7,070 nucleotides of DNA from Pedosphaera sp. (lineage in GTDB: Bacteria; Verrucomicrobiota; Verrucomicrobiia; Limisphaerales; SXTU01), in NCBI GenBank assembly GCA_009695395.1, contig SIBB01000183.1, forward strand, positions 1 through 7,070. Reading direction: 5' to 3'. Of the stretch, positions 1 to 7,070 are shown piece after piece. The notes under the pieces were generated by a model that searched no databases, was not told the origin of the DNA, and was given only the letters and a program-made list of their open reading frames with translations. A program made the position numbers and the translations under genes. Each line of letters opens with the position of its first letter. Within the stretch, counting starts at the first letter, position 1.

Positions 1-332
1 AGGGCTTCATGGCGATTTTCATGATGGCCATCTTCTTCTTCGTCGGCATCATTGAAGTCATCTCCATCGCCTTCCGACCGGTGTCCCTCAGCTTCCGTCT
101 CTACGGCAACATCTTCGCGGGCGAGAACATCCTCGAGTCCATGATGGTGCTCATTCCGTGGCTGGGCTGGCTGCTGCCGCTGCCGTTTTACTTTCTCGAA
201 CTGCTCGTCGGTCTCGTGCAGGCGCTCGTTTTTGCGCTGCTCACCTCGGTTTTTACCGCCCTGATGTGCGCCCACCATGACGAGGGTCATGGCGAGGATC
301 ACGGCCACGGAGAGCACAAGCACGCACACTAA
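1..332 (+). CDS. atpB: F-type ATP synthase subunit a, C-terminal part (5' end outside window)
   Basis: Subunit a is the membrane stator of Fo; it provides the two proton half-channels next to the c-ring. The reading frame is open from base 3, giving the last 109 residues. The conserved segment FRLYGNIFAGEN holds the essential arginine (codon 96-98, equivalent to E. coli aArg210) and the acidic residue of AGE (codon 123-125, equivalent to aGlu219). A glutamate in FLELLVGLVQ lies where E. coli has aHis245, with the conserved glutamine seven residues later. Two to three hydrophobic segments match the last transmembrane helices of the family. The tail after the last helix is odd: 8 of the final 19 residues are histidine, mixed with Asp, Glu and Gly. 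The gene is truncated only by the window edge. It is followed by atpE after 70 nt, in which I see no strong hairpin or terminator. Confidence 0.97.
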   Translation, partial: GFMAIFMMAIFFFVGIIEVISIAFRPVSLSFRLYGNIFAGENILESMMVLIPWLGWLLPLPFYFLELLVGLVQALVFALLTSVFTALMCAHHDEGHGEDHGHGEHKHAH

Positions 333-387
333 CCAATTTTAGCCGTCAGACCGTGGGCAACCTGCGGAGGCAGCTGAGAAACACAAC

Positions 388-395
388 AGGAAAGG
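388..395 (+). promoter_or_regulatory. Shine-Dalgarno sequence of atpE
   Basis: The purine run AGGAAAGG ends 7 nt before the atpE ATG and supports that start. It is the only convincing ribosome binding site among the genes in this window; the regions just before atpF, atpH, atpA, atpG, atpD, atpC and ppk2 lack one. A stronger start for atpE would fit the need for many c subunits per enzyme. Confidence 0.7.
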
Positions 396-402
396 CAATA
401 AC

Positions 403-591
403 ATGACTGGTAGTTTACACATCGGTTTGGCGGCGCTCGGGTCCGCTATTGGCGTGGGAATCATTGGCATGAAGGCAGCCGAAGCGACCGGACGTAATCC
501 GGGCGCCGCAGGTGCTATCCGCAACCAGGCGATCATCTTCGCCGCCCTTGCGGAAGGCGTGGTCTTCTTCGCCATCTTCTTGGCCAAGTAA
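403..591 (+). CDS. atpE: F-type ATP synthase subunit c (proteolipid)
   Basis: Subunit c forms the rotating ring of Fo; each copy carries one ion on a carboxylate in its second helix. The 62-residue product is a helical hairpin: helix 1 (about residues 5-28) with a glycine/alanine-rich stretch GSAIGVG, a polar loop GRNP (residues 30-33, the RQP loop of E. coli), and helix 2 (about 38-60) with the ion-binding glutamate Glu51 in ALAEGV. No Ser/Thr follows Glu51 and a valine occupies the position of the Na+-coordinating glutamine of Propionigenium, so proton coupling is likely. It is short: typical c subunits are about 70-90 residues, and here the N-terminal lead and C-terminal tail are almost absent. 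No alternative start exists upstream before the in-frame stop at 340. It has the best ribosome binding site in the operon and is followed by a strong hairpin. Confidence 0.96.
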   Translation: MTGSLHIGLAALGSAIGVGIIGMKAAEATGRNPGAAGAIRNQAIIFAALAEGVVFFAIFLAK

Positions 592-595
592 CATT

Positions 596-627
596 TCGGG
601 TGCGGGGCCGCGAGGCTCCGCGCCCGA
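596..627 (+). promoter_or_regulatory. Intercistronic RNA hairpin between atpE and atpF
   Basis: Arms 597-609 and 614-626 pair over 13 bp, with two G-U wobbles (601/622 and 606/617) and no mismatch, around the tetraloop GCGA, which is of the stable GNRA type. T596-A627 can add a fourteenth pair. No real T-run follows (only TCCTTTCC), so a full terminator is unlikely. It begins 5 nt after the atpE stop and ends 19 nt before the atpF ATG. By analogy with other intercistronic hairpins it may protect the 3' end of an atpE-containing mRNA, cause partial attenuation, or reduce atpF initiation; the role is inferred. Confidence 0.7.
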
Positions 628-645
628 TCCTTTCCGCGCTGATTT

Positions 646-1194
646 ATGAATTCGCTCGCCCTTTTCGCCGCTGCAGCACCGACCGGCAACCCGGTCGGTG
701 ACATCGCGCAACAGTTCGGCGTGACGTGGCAGTTGCTGATTTCGCAGATCATCCTCTTTGCCATCGTCGCGTTCGCGCTCAAGAAGTTTGCCTACGGGCC
801 CATCCTTGAGATGCTCGAGCAGCGCCGCACGCGCATCGCGGAGAGCCTTGCCAACGCGGACAAGATCAAGATCGAACTCGCCAAGGCGCAGGCCACGGCT
901 CAGGAAGTCATCGGCCAGGCCAGTGCGCAGGCGCAGAAGATCATCGAGGAATCCCGCGCAGCAGCAGCCCGCGTCTCCGAAGTCGAGCGCCAGAAGGCCA
1001 TCGCAGATGCCGCGAACATCATCGCCAAGGCCAAGGAATCCAACGACGCCGAGCTGGCCCGCATGAAGGGCGAGTTGCGTCAGGAATTCGGTCGCCTTGT
1101 TGTCCAAGCCGCCAGCCGTGCCACTGGCGACATTCTCACCGCTGACCAAAAGGGCCGCATCGCCGACGATGCGGTTCGCCAGTTAGCCGCCTAG
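646..1194 (+). CDS. atpF: F-type ATP synthase subunit b
   Basis: Subunit b forms the peripheral stalk that holds F1 against rotation, linking subunit a in the membrane to delta on top of F1. The 182-residue product has one membrane helix (about residues 29-47), the conserved start of the stalk with Pro52, Leu57 and Glu58-Gln-Arg60 (Arg60 aligns with E. coli bArg36), and then a long alanine-, glutamate- and lysine-rich helix (about 55-160) with heptad-like spacing typical of the right-handed b coiled coil. The C-terminal end (about 145-182) would bind delta. Compared with E. coli b (156 aa) there are about 24 extra residues before the membrane helix, rich in alanine. No ribosome binding site is visible before the ATG. 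Only one b-type gene is seen, so a b2 homodimer is likely unless a second copy lies elsewhere. Confidence 0.95.
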   Translation: MNSLALFAAAAPTGNPVGDIAQQFGVTWQLLISQIILFAIVAFALKKFAYGPILEMLEQRRTRIAESLANADKIKIELAKAQATAQEVIGQASAQAQKIIEESRAAAARVSEVERQKAIADAANIIAKAKESNDAELARMKGELRQEFGRLVVQAASRATGDILTADQKGRIADDAVRQLAA

Positions 1195-1216
1195 TTGATA
1201 CTCTCCGCGCCCGCCG

Positions 1217-1609
1217 ATGAAAGTCAGCAAACAAGCCCGCCGCGACGGCAAGACGTTGTTCAACGTCTGCTGCGTCAACGGCATCCTCGACGAGGCGAAG
1301 ATTCGGCAGGCGGTGACGCTCGTCATCGCGCAGAAGCCGCGCGGCTACGTGAGCACGCTCACGCATTTGCAACGGCTCGTGAAGCTGGACATTGCTCGCC
1401 GCACCGCCCGTGTGGAGAACGCCGTTGAATCCACGCCTGCGCAGATGGACAGCATCAAGGCCGCGCTGGCCCAGAAATACGGCCCCGGTATGAACGTGAC
1501 TTTTTCGGTCAACGCCGCGCTGCTCGGTGGCGTGAAGGTGAAGGCCGGGAGCGACATTTACGACGGTAGCGTGGCCGGACGCCTCGCGGCCTTGAACGAC
1601 AACCTTTGA
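1217..1609 (+). CDS. atpH: F-type ATP synthase subunit delta, compact form
   Basis: Delta (OSCP) joins the peripheral stalk to the top of the alpha3beta3 head. The C-terminal part is clear: residues about 91-127 carry the family pattern of a beta segment, a GG turn, an AG.D..DGSV.GRL block and a last amphipathic helix. Residues about 1-70 are basic and helical and begin with SKQARRDGKTLF, which resembles the first helix of the usual N-terminal bundle. The protein has 130 residues against about 175-185 normally, so the N-terminal six-helix domain must be shortened by about 45 residues. An in-frame stop at 1196 and the lack of another start rule out a longer version. The gene sits where atpH is expected, between atpF and atpA, with 22 nt before it and none of the decay expected of a pseudogene. 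It has no visible ribosome binding site. Confidence 0.9.
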   Translation: MKVSKQARRDGKTLFNVCCVNGILDEAKIRQAVTLVIAQKPRGYVSTLTHLQRLVKLDIARRTARVENAVESTPAQMDSIKAALAQKYGPGMNVTFSVNAALLGGVKVKAGSDIYDGSVAGRLAALNDNL

Positions 1610-1631
1610 TTTTTCGACTTAACGAATTGCT

Positions 1632-3164
1632 ATGAGCTCAATCCTGCAAGACATCGAAGCCCAAATTTCCGGCCTCAAGACCAACGTCTCCCGCCAAAAC
1701 GTTGGCACCGTCCGCGAGATTTCCGACGGCGTGGCCAAGGTTGAAGGCCTCACCGACGCCATGCTCAACGAGATGCTCGACTTCGGCAACGGGGTCATCG
1801 GCATCGCGCTGAACCTCGAGGAGACCGAGGTCGGCGTCGTCGTGCTCGGCGACTACCTCGAAATCCGCGAAGGCTCCGAGGTTAAGACCACCGGCAAGCT
1901 CCTCTCCGTCCCCGTGGGCAAGGGCCTGCTGGGCCGCGTGGTGGATACCCTCGGCCGCCCCGTGGACGGCAAAGGCCCCATCACCGCCACCGCGCAGTAT
2001 CCCGTCGAGAAAATCGCGCCCGGCATCGTGAAGCGCAAATCCGTCAGCCAACCGCTCCAGACGGGTATCATGTCGGTGGACGCGATGATTCCCATCGGTC
2101 GCGGCCAGCGCGAACTCATCATCGGCGACCGTTCGACGGGCAAGACCACCATCGGCGTGGACGCGATGATCAACCAATCGCGCATCAACAAGCAGGGTCG
2201 CGCCTCGGGTGACGCGAACTTCCGCCCGGTTTACAGCATCTACGTCGCGGTCGGCCAGAAGCAGTCGAACATCGCCCGTGTCATCGCCGAACTTGAGAAG
2301 GCCGGCGCGCTCGAAGACACCATCATCGTCGCGGCCGGCGCGGACGCTCCCGCTGCTGCGCAGTATCTCGCGCCCTTCTCCGGCGCAGCGATGGGCGAGT
2401 GGTTCATGGACAACGGCATGGATGCGCTCATCATTTACGATGACCTCTCCAAGCAGGCCGTCGCCTATCGCCAAGTCTCGCTCGTCCTCAAGCGCCCCTC
2501 CGGTCGCGAGGCGTATCCCGGCGACGTGTTCTATCTCCACAGCCGCTTGCTCGAACGCTCCGCGCGCGTCAACGAACGCAACGGCGGCGGCTCGCTCACC
2601 GCGCTGCCCATCATCGAGACGCAGGCCGGCGACGTGTCCGCCTACATCCCGACGAACGTGATTTCCATCACGGACGGCCAGATTTATCTGGAGACCGACC
2701 TGTTTTACCAAGGCATCCGCCCGGCCATCTCGGTCGGCCTCTCCGTGTCGCGCGTCGGTTCCGCCGCGCAGATCAAGGCGATGAAACAGGTCGCCGGCAA
2801 AATCAAGCTGGAGCTGGCGCAGTATCGCGAACTCGCCGCCTTCGCGCAGTTCGGCTCCGACCTCGACGCCAAGACGCAGGCCACGCTCGAGCGCGGCAAG
2901 CGCATCGTCGAACTCTTCAAGCAGAACCAATACAACCCGCTGCCTGTCGAGATTCAGTCCGCCGTCCTTTACGCGATGCAGAACAACCTGCTCGACGACG
3001 TGGCGGTGGAGAAGGTGAAGGACTTCCAGAACAAGCTCACCGACTTCCTCTCCACGCGGAAAGAGGCGCTCCTCGTGCGGCTCCGCAAGGAAATGGCCAT
3101 CAACGACGCGCTCGGTGCTGACTTGAAGGCGGCCGTGATGGAGTTCAAGCAGAGCTACCGCTAA
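1632..3164 (+). CDS. atpA: F-type ATP synthase subunit alpha
   Basis: Alpha alternates with beta in the F1 hexamer and binds nucleotide at non-catalytic sites. The 510-residue product has the expected length. The N-terminal beta-barrel spans about residues 25-95. The P-loop GDRSTGKT is at 165-172 (E. coli has GDRQTGKT). The block PFSGAAMGEWFMDNG is near 248-262, with the acidic pair IYDD ending the next strand at 268-271. The signature region at 363-380 ends in SVSRVG, whose Arg374 is the arginine finger that completes the beta catalytic site (E. coli alphaArg373). Ser367 stands where Asp, Asn or His is usual in the signature; this is a small variation. The C-terminal helical domain (about 385-510) is complete. 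ATG 1632 lies 22 nt after atpH and lacks a clear ribosome binding site. Confidence 0.99.
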   Translation: MSSILQDIEAQISGLKTNVSRQNVGTVREISDGVAKVEGLTDAMLNEMLDFGNGVIGIALNLEETEVGVVVLGDYLEIREGSEVKTTGKLLSVPVGKGLLGRVVDTLGRPVDGKGPITATAQYPVEKIAPGIVKRKSVSQPLQTGIMSVDAMIPIGRGQRELIIGDRSTGKTTIGVDAMINQSRINKQGRASGDANFRPVYSIYVAVGQKQSNIARVIAELEKAGALEDTIIVAAGADAPAAAQYLAPFSGAAMGEWFMDNGMDALIIYDDLSKQAVAYRQVSLVLKRPSGREAYPGDVFYLHSRLLERSARVNERNGGGSLTALPIIETQAGDVSAYIPTNVISITDGQIYLETDLFYQGIRPAISVGLSVSRVGSAAQIKAMKQVAGKIKLELAQYRELAAFAQFGSDLDAKTQATLERGKRIVELFKQNQYNPLPVEIQSAVLYAMQNNLLDDVAVEKVKDFQNKLTDFLSTRKEALLVRLRKEMAINDALGADLKAAVMEFKQSYR

Positions 3165-3190
3165 GTCCGCACCCACTGTCTTAGCCCACC

Positions 3191-4075
3191 ATGCCCAGCA
3201 CACGCGACATCCGCCGGCGCATCAAGTCGGTCAAGAACACCGCCCAAATCACCAAGGCGATGCAGATGGTCGCGTCGGCCAAGATGCGCCGTGCGCAGCA
3301 GGCCGCGCTGGCGGGCCGGCCTTATGCCATGTTGATGAACGAGGTGCTCGCGGCGGCCACGGCGGGCGCGGGCGAGTTCACCCATCCGTTGATGGAGAAG
3401 CGCCCGGTCGTGAAGAAGCGCGCGCTCATCGTCATCACCACGGACAAGGGCCTGTGCGGTGCGCTCAACACCAACCTCCTCCGCGAAGCCGCGAAGTGGG
3501 ACAAGGACACCACCGTCTTTGTTTGCGCCGGCAAGAAGGGCGCGCAGTGGGCGGGTCGCCTAAAGCGCGAGTTGGCTGCGGAGTTTAGCTACAAGGACAC
3601 GCCGCGGTTCGCCGAGGCGCGGGCCATCTCCAAGTTTGCCCAGGAGCTTTTCCTCAGCGGCAAGGTGGACGCCGTGGACGTGCTTTACACCAATTTCATC
3701 AACACGCTCGTGCAGAAGACCGAGCAGCGGCAGTTGCTCCCGCTCGGCGAAATCACGGCGCTCGAAGCCGGCCTAGAAGGCGACGGCGCGACGGAGAAGC
3801 TCGGCGCGGCCACGCAGGAATACCTCTTTGAGCCGGTCGCCGCCACGGTGCTGGGCAACTTGCTGCCGCACTACCTGAACTACCAAGTCTTCCAATTCTT
3901 GCAGGAGGCGAAGGCCTCCGAGCAGTCCGCGCGCATGGTCGCGATGAAGAACGCGACCGACAACGCCAAGCAAATCATCAAGGACCTGACGCTCGAATAC
4001 AACAAGCTGCGCCAGGCCAACATCACGAAAGAGCTTTTGGAAATCACCACCGCCCAGATGGCGATGGGCAACTAA
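3191..4075 (+). CDS. atpG: F-type ATP synthase subunit gamma
   Basis: Gamma is the central rotor shaft that couples c-ring rotation to conformational change in beta. The 294-residue product has the usual length. The N-terminal helix (about residues 3-55, with RRRIKSVKNTAQITKAMQMV and then VASAKMRRAQ) and the C-terminal helix (about 235-294, with ARMVAMKNATDNA and then YNKLRQANITKELLEI) form the antiparallel coiled coil of the shaft. Between them is the Rossmann-like domain with the conserved GLCGALN at 87-93. I see no regulatory insertion of the cyanobacterial or chloroplast type. The start 26 nt after atpA fits the standard N-terminus; no ribosome binding site is seen. The stop is 9 nt before atpD, so translation of gamma and beta may be coupled. 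Confidence 0.98.
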   Translation: MPSTRDIRRRIKSVKNTAQITKAMQMVASAKMRRAQQAALAGRPYAMLMNEVLAAATAGAGEFTHPLMEKRPVVKKRALIVITTDKGLCGALNTNLLREAAKWDKDTTVFVCAGKKGAQWAGRLKRELAAEFSYKDTPRFAEARAISKFAQELFLSGKVDAVDVLYTNFINTLVQKTEQRQLLPLGEITALEAGLEGDGATEKLGAATQEYLFEPVAATVLGNLLPHYLNYQVFQFLQEAKASEQSARMVAMKNATDNAKQIIKDLTLEYNKLRQANITKELLEITTAQMAMGN

Positions 4076-4084
4076 TTTACCACG

Positions 4085-5539
<1,455 letters not shown>

Positions 5540-5553
5540 TGCCTCTCTGAATC

Positions 5554-5964
5554 ATGGCTGCGACACTGAAACTCGAAATCGTCACCCCGGAGGCGAAGAT
5601 CTACTCCGAGGACGTCGACATGGTCACGCTTCCCGGCATTGAGGGCGAGATGGGCATCTACCCGATGCACATCCCTCTGATGACCCAGATCGCCCACGGC
5701 GAGATCATCGCGCGCAAGGGTGGCGTGGACCACTACCTCGCCACCGGCGAAGGCTTCGTGCAGATCACCGGCGACCGCGTGGCCATCCTCACCGACATGG
5801 CCATCAAGGCCGACGACATTGACGAGATGAAGGCCGAGGAAGCCCGCAAGAAGGCCGAGGCACGCCTCGCCGAGAAGCTCACCGACGAGGAGACGGCCAC
5901 CGTTCAGGCCGCGCTGCTCCACTCGCTGACGCAGCTCAACGTCAAGCGCCGCACGCGCCGGTAG
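5554..5964 (+). CDS. atpC: F-type ATP synthase subunit epsilon
   Basis: Epsilon binds gamma and the c-ring, and in many bacteria its C-terminal helices inhibit ATP hydrolysis. The 136-residue product has the N-terminal beta-sandwich (about residues 4-85), including VTLPGIEGEMGIYPMHIPL at 24-42, and a full C-terminal helical hairpin (about 88-130), so it could act as an inhibitor. The ATP-binding motif I/L-D-x-x-R-A known from thermophilic Bacillus epsilon appears here as IDEMKA (89-94), with Lys in place of Arg. The C-terminus is strongly basic (KRRTRR). The gene is last in the operon, 14 nt after atpD, with a 3-codon mini-frame and stop in the gap. No clear ribosome binding site is seen, so reinitiation by ribosomes leaving atpD is plausible. 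An intrinsic terminator follows 20 nt after the stop. Confidence 0.96.
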   Translation: MAATLKLEIVTPEAKIYSEDVDMVTLPGIEGEMGIYPMHIPLMTQIAHGEIIARKGGVDHYLATGEGFVQITGDRVAILTDMAIKADDIDEMKAEEARKKAEARLAEKLTDEETATVQAALLHSLTQLNVKRRTRR

Positions 5965-5984
5965 GCCAAGCTATCTTCCATTGC

Positions 5985-6018
5985 CCCGAAGCGAGTAATC
6001 GCTTCGGGTTTTTCTTTT
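5985..6018 (+). terminator. Rho-independent terminator of the atp operon
   Basis: A perfect 10-bp stem (CCCGAAGCGA at 5985-5994 with TCGCTTCGGG at 5999-6008) encloses the GNRA tetraloop GTAA and is followed directly by TTTTTCTTTT (6009-6018). It lies 20 nt past the atpC stop and ends the operon transcript. On the other strand the hairpin is not followed by a T-run, so it should not stop transcription from ppk2 efficiently. Confidence 0.95.
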
Positions 6019-6053
6019 GTGTTCGAGTGCTTCCCGCAAAGCTTTGGCGAAAC

Positions 6054-6848
6054 TTACTTCACCCGGAACTTCCGCAAGTCCACCTTCGGCTTGGGCCACT
6101 TGAGCTTCATGTCCTCCAGCGTCGTCACGACCGTCTGGGCCACCGCGTAGTCGCGGAACCATTTCCGGTCGGCGGGCACGACGTGCCACGGTGCCCACGG
6201 CGTCGAGGTTTTGTTCAGCACCACTTCGTAGGCGGCCATGAAGTCGTCCCAGCGCTCGCGCATCGCTAGGTCGCCTGGCTCGAACTTCCAGTTCTTCGAC
6301 GGGTCGTCGAGCCGCGTCTGCAAGCGTTCCGCCTGTTCCGCGTGGCTGATGTGCAGGAAGAATTTCAGCAGCGTATAGCCGCTGTCCGTCAGCATCCGCT
6401 CGAAGTCGTTGATGTGGTCGTAACGCGGCTGCCACACCTCCGGCGGCGTGAGGTTCATCACGCGCACCACCAGCACGTCCTCGTAGTGCGAGCGATTGAA
6501 GAGGCCGATGCGCCCGAAGCGCGGCACCGCTTGGTGGACTCGCCAGAGATAATCATGCGCGAGTTCCAGCGTGCTCGGGGCCTTGAACTCCACCGTCGCC
6601 ACGCCCGCCGGCTCGACGAACTCGAAGAGCCGTCGTGCCGTGCCGTCCTTGCCGCTCGTGTCCATTCCTTGCAGCACGATGATGAGGCCGCGATTGGCGT
6701 TCGCGTAGAAGAGGTCCTGCAGCTTGCCGAACCGCTCCAGCAGCCGGTCGGTCTCCATGATGGTCGGTTCCTTTTCGAGGCCGGCGCAGAAGCGCGGGTT
6801 GAAGTCACGCAGACGGACCTTGCCGGAAACGCGGATGGGTTGTGCCAT
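6054..6848 (-). CDS. ppk2: Polyphosphate kinase 2, probably class III (polyphosphate:AMP/ADP phosphotransferase)
   Basis: PPK2 enzymes transfer phosphate between polyphosphate and nucleotides in the cytosol. The 264-residue product has the Walker A loop GMDTSGKDG at 61-69 (Asp63, Lys67), the Walker B region FNRSHYEDVLVVRV at 117-130, the segment LKFFLHIS at 161-168 and the basic lid motif DRKWFR at 227-232. Class I enzymes read WYNRAG where this protein reads HYED; the glutamate there (Glu123) is typical of class III, which phosphorylate both AMP and ADP. I therefore infer ATP regeneration from polyphosphate, but class assignment needs an alignment. The ATG at 6848 is the only in-frame ATG in the 63-nt gap; no near ribosome binding site is visible. 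The gene converges on the atp operon with 89 nt between the stops. Base composition is like its neighbours. Confidence 0.94.
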   Translation of the reverse strand: MAQPIRVSGKVRLRDFNPRFCAGLEKEPTIMETDRLLERFGKLQDLFYANANRGLIIVLQGMDTSGKDGTARRLFEFVEPAGVATVEFKAPSTLELAHDYLWRVHQAVPRFGRIGLFNRSHYEDVLVVRVMNLTPPEVWQPRYDHINDFERMLTDSGYTLLKFFLHISHAEQAERLQTRLDDPSKNWKFEPGDLAMRERWDDFMAAYEVVLNKTSTPWAPWHVVPADRKWFRDYAVAQTVVTTLEDMKLKWPKPKVDLRKFRVK

Positions 6849-6911
6849 GCGGCGAGTGTGCGCAAAACCGCGCCGGAGGCAAATCCGCTTCCTCCCCTTG
6901 CCGCCCTCCCC

Positions 6912-7070
6912 TCAGGCCAGCACATCCTTCACGACATTCCCGTGCACATCGGTCAGCCGGTAGTCGCGGCCCGCGTGGCGGTAGGTCAGGCGCGTGTGGT
7001 CGAAGCCCAGCAGGTGCAGCATCGTCGCGTGGAAGTCGTGAACGTGAACGCCGTTGGCGGCGACGGCGTT
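6912..7070 (-). CDS. DUF1501 family protein, C-terminal 52 residues (5' part outside window)
   Basis: The frame is open from the window edge to the TGA at 6914-6912. The 52 residues include GVHVHDFHATMLHLLGFDH and, shortly after, RLTYRHAGRDYRLTDVHG, the characteristic end of DUF1501 proteins (sulfatase/alkaline-phosphatase fold), where the conserved His and Asp residues lie close to the metal site of that fold. The end VVKDVLA is also the normal family terminus, so the gene is complete at this side. These proteins are often exported by the Tat pathway and are numerous in Planctomycetota and Verrucomicrobiota, usually beside a DUF1549/DUF1553 gene; neither the signal peptide nor such a partner can be seen here. 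The precise substrate is unknown. ppk2 follows on the same strand after 63 nt, with no terminator visible between them. Confidence 0.88.
   Translation of the reverse strand, partial: NAVAANGVHVHDFHATMLHLLGFDHTRLTYRHAGRDYRLTDVHGNVVKDVLA

Noticed and set aside
333..402. Internal promoter or terminator in the atpB-atpE gap
   Set aside because: Only a 4-bp stem (362-373) and no convincing -35/-10 pair or T-run is seen.
403..591. Na+-specific c-ring
   Set aside because: The glutamine in helix 1 and the Ser/Thr after the glutamate that coordinate Na+ in Propionigenium/Ilyobacter are not present; Val18 and Gly52 stand there.
415..1149. 244-codon open frame on the - strand opposite atpE/atpF
   Set aside because: It runs through two certain genes and the hairpin; its composition mirrors the coding strand and no domain is visible.
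1251..1268. Inverted repeat AGACGTTG-TT-CAACGTCT early in atpH
   Set aside because: An 8-bp arm with a short loop is expected about once by chance in 7 kb, and it lies inside codons of a conserved gene start.
1217..1609. atpH as a pseudogene
   Set aside because: The frame is clean, the C-terminal domain is fully conserved and the N-terminus begins with a family-like helix; shortening is better explained as a compact form.
1638..3203. 521-codon open frame on the - strand opposite atpA
   Set aside because: Same cause: an antisense shadow of a certain gene, with biased composition and no domain.
6037..6046. 10-bp palindrome CAAAGCTTTG just after ppk2
   Set aside because: It has no loop, so it cannot act as a normal hairpin terminator; no operator family is recognised.
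6849..6911. Earlier start for ppk2
   Set aside because: The frame stays open upstream but contains no ATG, GTG or TTG; ATG 6848 also matches the usual N-terminal length.

Overview
The window holds the downstream part of a bacterial F-type ATP synthase operon, from the end of atpB through the complete atpE, atpF, atpH, atpA, atpG, atpD and atpC on the + strand. A strong intrinsic terminator follows. On the - strand are a complete polyphosphate kinase 2 gene and the last 52 codons of a DUF1501-family gene. The DNA is GC-rich and tightly packed, with no mobile element, CRISPR array, tRNA or rRNA visible.

The organism is probably a member of Verrucomicrobiota, or less likely Planctomycetota. DUF1501 (alkaline-phosphatase/sulfatase fold) proteins with the C-terminus seen here are most abundant in those phyla. 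The very short delta subunit (130 aa), the short c subunit with an RNP loop, and the inserted segment in beta also fit a lineage away from Proteobacteria and Firmicutes. This is inference from remembered family patterns and was not tested by a search.

Layout: 1-332, end of subunit a with a histidine-rich tail; 403-591, subunit c, the only operon gene here with a recognisable Shine-Dalgarno sequence; 596-627, a strong intercistronic hairpin; 646-1194, subunit b; 1217-1609, subunit delta; 1632-3164, alpha; 3191-4075, gamma; 4085-5539, beta; 5554-5964, epsilon; 5985-6018, terminator. The Fo genes (a, c, b) come first, then delta and the F1 genes, in the classical order. Gaps inside the operon are 9-70 nt, so all eight genes probably share one transcript whose promoter lies upstream of the window.

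ppk2 (6054-6848) converges on the operon and has the signature of class III PPK2 enzymes, which make ATP from AMP or ADP using polyphosphate. The two loci therefore encode two routes to ATP, one driven by the ion gradient and one by stored polyphosphate, but nothing in the sequence shows that they are co-regulated. The DUF1501 fragment precedes ppk2 on the same strand by 63 nt and is probably functionally unrelated.

This is mainly a conserved housekeeping locus. I found no new multi-gene system. The points worth checking are the lineage-type variations of the ATP synthase (compact delta, short c, beta insert, His tail of a) and the translation/RNA signals around atpE.
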